A DNA stretch of 7,998 nt from an uncultured Christensenellaceae bacterium (GTDB lineage: Bacteria; Bacillota; Clostridia; Christensenellales; Borkfalkiaceae): contig CAJUMW010000031.1 in NCBI GenBank assembly GCA_910587625.1, positions 1 through 7,998 on the forward strand. The letters are read 5' to 3'. Made by a program: the position numbers and the translations under genes. Position 1 is the stretch's first letter. Each line of letters starts with the position of its first letter. This document shows positions 6,410 to 7,998 of this stretch, piece by piece. The notes beneath the pieces are model-generated. The model had not been told where the DNA came from. It was given only the letters and a program-made list of their open reading frames with translations, and searched no databases.

Positions 6410-6478
6410 TTAGTTTTTCTTGCTCTTTGTGGGAGACATAAGGCTGTTGATGTAACGAAGCCAATTAAAAAATCTCAT
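6410..6478 (-). CDS. Candidate 22-residue cationic amphipathic microprotein
   Basis: Not a recognised family. ATG at 6478-6476 to TAA at 6412-6410 on the minus strand encodes 22 residues: MRFFNWLRYINSLM, then SPTKSKKN. If helical, residues 3, 6, 7, 10, 13 and 14 (F, W, L, I, L, M) form one hydrophobic face and R2, N5, R8, N11 and S12 the polar face, followed by a basic, flexible tail. This is the look of a peripheral membrane-binding peptide. The start is supported by GAGGTGA ending 4 nt upstream (a near-perfect match to the 16S anti-Shine-Dalgarno), by an in-frame TGA just before it, by a near-consensus promoter ending about 80 nt upstream and by a minus-strand terminator downstream. No partner gene follows. 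It could be a membrane-associated regulator, a SpoVM-like positional peptide, a toxin-like peptide, or a translated segment of a small RNA. No one function is supported over the others. Confidence 0.6.
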   Translation of the reverse strand: MRFFNWLRYINSLMSPTKSKKN

Positions 6479-6490
6479 AATTCACCTCAT
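6479..6490 (-). promoter_or_regulatory. Strong ribosome binding site of the microprotein ORF
   Basis: On the minus strand ATGAGGTGAATT immediately precedes the ATG. GAGGTGA (6488-6482) matches the anti-Shine-Dalgarno at seven positions, and the spacing from GAGG to the ATG is 6-7 nt. Such a site is unlikely to be coincidental given the promoter and terminator around it. Confidence 0.75.
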
Positions 6491-6556
6491 TTATTAGTAT
6501 TATCAAGCATTTCCCGATTAACCTTTCAAAAAGGTATTTCCCTTGTTTGCGCTATA

Positions 6557-6585
6557 AATATAACACTAATTTTTTTGTTAGTCAA
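6557..6585 (-). promoter_or_regulatory. Near-consensus sigma-A promoter driving the microprotein unit
   Basis: On the minus strand TTGACT (6585-6580) is followed by exactly 17 bp and TATATT (6562-6557), five of six matches in each box. The expected start is near 6550, giving a leader of about 70 nt and a transcript of roughly 250 nt to the terminator at 6297-6318. A dyad, ACTAA with TTAGT (6565-6569 and 6578-6582), lies in the spacer and overlaps the -35 box, a position suited to a repressor. Confidence 0.72.
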
Positions 6586-6747
6586 TAACATTTTATAAAT
6601 TTTCCCAAATTTAATTTTTGTTATTTTACAACACTATTTTATGTTATTACCGATAAATAATGTGAATTTAACAGTTATTAAAAAAATATAATGTGATAAA
6701 TTGACACATATGACAAATATTTTTGAAAATTAACATTTTTAAAAATG
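6586..6747. other. AT-rich intergenic stretch with small repeats and dyads, no gene
   Basis: No ORF with a ribosome binding site is visible. The stretch contains repeated GTTATT words (6620-6625, 6643-6648, 6674-6679, with an inverted copy at 6584-6589), two AATGTGA words 31 bp apart (6659-6665, 6690-6696), a near-dyad ATGTG-N9-CACAT (6691-6709) and a perfect 14-bp palindrome CATTTTTAAAAATG (6734-6747). It lies upstream of the microprotein promoter. It may act as an UP-element and regulator-binding region, but low-complexity chance is a fair alternative. Confidence 0.4.
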
Positions 6748-6777
6748 AAAATCCGCCGCGCAAAAGGGGGCGGATTT
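6740..6777 (-). terminator. Intrinsic terminator of the SpoIIQ-like gene
   Basis: On the minus strand AAATCCGCC (6777-6769) pairs with GGCGGATTT (6757-6749) around an 11-nt loop and is followed by TCATTTTT. It begins 5 nt after the stop codon of the LytM-fold gene and insulates it from the downstream microprotein unit. Confidence 0.85.
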
Positions 6778-6781
6778 GAAT

Positions 6782-7438
6782 TTATTTAGATATGATATCC
6801 AAATAGTCGTCGGGGTCCTGCATTACATTGTTTTTGAATACTTCAAAGTGGAGGTGATCACCGTCTGCATTTTCGGTGCCGACTGCTGTGGCAACCGTTG
6901 CTATTACGTCGCCTCTCGAAACTTTGTCGCCTTCTTTAAGATTCTCGACCGGAGCGATAAATTTATACACGGTAGTAATGCCGTCTGCGTGTTCGATTGT
7001 AATTACCGCGCCGTAAAGCATATCGTTTGTCGAAACGCTTTTAACGGTGCCGTCAACCGCCGCTAAAACTTCTGCGCCGGCGTCGCACTTAAAGTCCATA
7101 CCTTCGTGCAGGCAGTATCTGTCAAGCGTCTTGTCGTAGTAAAAGACGTGGGCTTGGGAAAGGTTTACGTCCTTTACGGGTACAATAAACTCGTATGCGG
7201 TAGAAGTGTCAACCGTGTCGTCGGGGGGAGGGTTTTCATCTTCATCATTCTTGTCGCCGTCGGGGTCATTGTCGTTGTCGGGATTTTCAATAAAGTGCGG
7301 GGGTGTAACGTCGTTCGTGCGCAAGCCGAATACAAGTCCGCAGGTTACAGCGGCAACCACCAAAAGGCTGGCCGCCAAAATGAGGTAATACATTAAAACT
7401 TTCTTCTTAGTGGGTTTGTTTCTTTCTTTGTTGTTCAT
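6782..7438 (-). CDS. M23/LytM-fold membrane protein, SpoIIQ-like
   Basis: 218 residues with a basic cytoplasmic N terminus, one membrane helix (about 14-39), an Asp/Asn/Glu/Pro-rich linker (41-80) and a C-terminal LytM (M23 peptidase) domain outside the membrane. Zinc-site motifs are present: HEGMD (111-115) and HLH (195-197) in 'GDHLHFEV'. The catalytic His normally found in a 'TVYxHL' segment is replaced, since this protein reads 'TVYKFI' (156-161, Phe160). Membrane topology, length and the ending 'DPDDYLD' resemble clostridial SpoIIQ, the forespore-side partner of SpoIIIAH in engulfment. The adjacent YwmB-like gene is consistent with a sporulation locus. Peptidoglycan hydrolysis may be reduced or lost because of Phe160. 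The ATG at 7438 is preceded by AAGGAG with 7-nt spacing. A different elongation- or division-associated LytM protein is the main alternative. Confidence 0.85.
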   Translation of the reverse strand: MNNKERNKPTKKKVLMYYLILAASLLVVAAVTCGLVFGLRTNDVTPPHFIENPDNDNDPDGDKNDEDENPPPDDTVDTSTAYEFIVPVKDVNLSQAHVFYYDKTLDRYCLHEGMDFKCDAGAEVLAAVDGTVKSVSTNDMLYGAVITIEHADGITTVYKFIAPVENLKEGDKVSRGDVIATVATAVGTENADGDHLHFEVFKNNVMQDPDDYLDIISK

Positions 7439-7485
7439 TTTTTAACTCCTTATTTTTAGTTGTTGACGGCAAAATTGCCTTTTAT

Positions 7486-7905
7486 TCAATAGCCGCCGAA
7501 AATTATCGGTGAAGCTATTTTTGCACTGTCGCCTCGCACTGAAATGTGCAGGTTTATCTCTTTTCCGTATAAATTGACGGAATACGGCAAATTTGCGCGG
7601 CAATAATAATTGACGCTGTCCGACAGCTGCTCTGAAAAAAGTATCTCCCCGTCATACTTTTTTAAAATGTCGTCCAAGTCAAAGTCTTTATATTCCGTGC
7701 ATTCTCCGCAAACGTCTTTAAGTAAAAGTTTTTCGAGCGCGACGTTTTGGGTTACGGTAACAACTTTGCAGTCTTTCGAGCTTGAGCCTACGAAAAACGT
7801 ATAGCTTTCTCCGCTTTCAAAGCACGGTTTCTGCGGAAAAACCGTTACCGCGCACAGTATTAATGCCGCTGCAAGCGTTAAAAATGCAAGTTTCAAAACT
7901 TTCAA
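7486..7905 (-). CDS. Secreted or membrane-tethered conserved protein, possibly YwmB-like
   Basis: 139 residues. Lys-rich start and hydrophobic residues 6-24 form a signal peptide or anchor. The Cys at 18 follows Leu-Ile-Leu, a poor lipobox, so lipoprotein processing is doubtful. The exported part has several Cys residues (28, 46, 66, 69, 102), including a C-x-x-C (66-69, 'CGEC'), and ends with 'GKEINLHISV' (114-123) and 'IASPIIFGGY' (130-139). This ending and the size remind me of YwmB-family (TATA-box-like fold) proteins found near sporulation genes in Firmicutes; the assignment is tentative. The start is TTG (7905-7903), chosen because AGGAGG lies 6 nt upstream and the signal peptide begins there. 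The gene is 47 nt upstream of the SpoIIQ-like gene with no terminator between, so the two are probably co-transcribed. Confidence 0.8.
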   Translation of the reverse strand: MKVLKLAFLTLAAALILCAVTVFPQKPCFESGESYTFFVGSSSKDCKVVTVTQNVALEKLLLKDVCGECTEYKDFDLDDILKKYDGEILFSEQLSDSVNYYCRANLPYSVNLYGKEINLHISVRGDSAKIASPIIFGGY

Positions 7906-7917
7906 ACCGTACCTCCT
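7903..7917 (-). promoter_or_regulatory. Ribosome binding site that fixes a TTG start
   Basis: A perfect AGGAGG (7917-7912 on the minus strand) is followed by a 6-nt spacer and TTG (7905-7903). No ATG or GTG is better placed, so TTG is the start of the 139-residue secreted protein. Confidence 0.85.
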
Positions 7918-7998
7918 TTAGTCGTGCTACAAAGTTGTTATTGCCGCATTTTTAAAATATAAACAAAAAAAGCAAAAAAAAGACTTGCCGTACTTGAC
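7918..7998 (-). other. Upstream region of the YwmB-like gene, cut by the window edge
   Basis: On the minus strand the edge reads GTCAAGTACGGCAAGTC followed by T8 and another T7 run. This resembles the 3' arm and U-tract of an intrinsic terminator of a gene outside the window, but the matching arm is not visible. A TATATT-like -10 element follows in the AT-rich segment, without a convincing -35. Confidence 0.3.

Noticed and set aside
6336..6413. 25-codon plus-strand ORF (ATG 6336 to TAG) in the ddl-downstream gap
   Set aside because: No ribosome binding site or promoter, it runs through a hairpin, and its sequence looks like random translation of AT-rich DNA antisense to the supported microprotein unit.
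6479..6550. Riboswitch in the leader of the microprotein unit
   Set aside because: Only a short ACCTTT/AAAGGT hairpin (6521-6535) is seen; no conserved riboswitch core or terminator/anti-terminator pair is recognisable in about 70 nt.
6686..6714. Sporulation sigma-E-like promoter on the minus strand (GTCATATG-13-CATTATAT)
   Set aside because: The -35-like box is good, but the -10-like box matches only about five of eight positions and it lies ~200 nt from the microprotein ORF, while a near-consensus sigma-A promoter sits closer. Kept only as a remote possibility.
6776..7396. Long plus-strand open frames antisense to the LytM-fold gene
   Set aside because: They lack ribosome binding sites and recognisable domains, while the minus-strand frame has a membrane helix, zinc motifs and a good Shine-Dalgarno.
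7838..7905. Lipoprotein signal in the YwmB-like protein (Cys18)
   Set aside because: The residues before Cys18 are Leu-Ile-Leu; a lipobox needs a small residue at -1, so this is better read as a plain signal peptide or anchor.
1..7998. CRISPR arrays, tRNA/rRNA genes, insertion sequences or phage genes
   Set aside because: No regularly spaced repeats, cloverleaf sequences, terminal inverted repeats or transposase/phage-type proteins were found on either strand.

Overview
This window looks like chromosomal DNA from an anaerobic, probably spore-forming, uncultured Firmicute of the class Clostridia. The evidence is the tsaE-tsaB-rimI gene order, Shine-Dalgarno sites of the AGGAGG type, UUCG-capped terminators, a SpoIIQ-like LytM-fold protein next to a YwmB-like secreted protein, and amino-acid and codon use typical of moderately AT-rich gut Clostridia. 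The taxonomic call is inference from gene content and style; no rRNA or other marker is present.

Layout. (1) Positions 1-1259 (+): the C-terminal part of a large, probably secreted or surface beta-sandwich repeat protein, closed by a strong UUCG terminator. (2) Positions 1306-6282 (+): a compact transcription unit starting at a promoter whose predicted start site lies almost on the first ATG. It reads tsaE - tsaB - rimI - alpha/beta hydrolase - membrane-anchored MurF-like ligase - D-Ala-D-Ala ligase, then a terminator. The first five genes overlap or abut, so they are translationally linked. The first two make subunits for tRNA t6A modification. RimI acetylates N-terminal alanine. The last two ligases are cell-wall precursor enzymes. 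tsaD, often the next gene in this order, is not in the window. (3) Positions 6283-6781: an apparently empty AT-rich gap that holds, on the minus strand, a complete small transcription unit: a near-consensus promoter, a strong ribosome binding site, a 22-codon ORF encoding a cationic amphipathic peptide, and an intrinsic terminator. (4) Positions 6782-7905 (-): a two-gene unit, YwmB-like secreted protein then SpoIIQ-like M23/LytM membrane protein, with its own terminator.

Most noteworthy: the unannotated microprotein unit at 6297-6585; an alpha/beta hydrolase whose only sensible start is a non-canonical ATT; a probably leaderless tsaE; and a MurF-like enzyme whose N-terminal substrate-binding domain is replaced by about five membrane helices, paired with a divergent Ddl. 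No CRISPR array, tRNA, rRNA, IS element or phage gene is visible.
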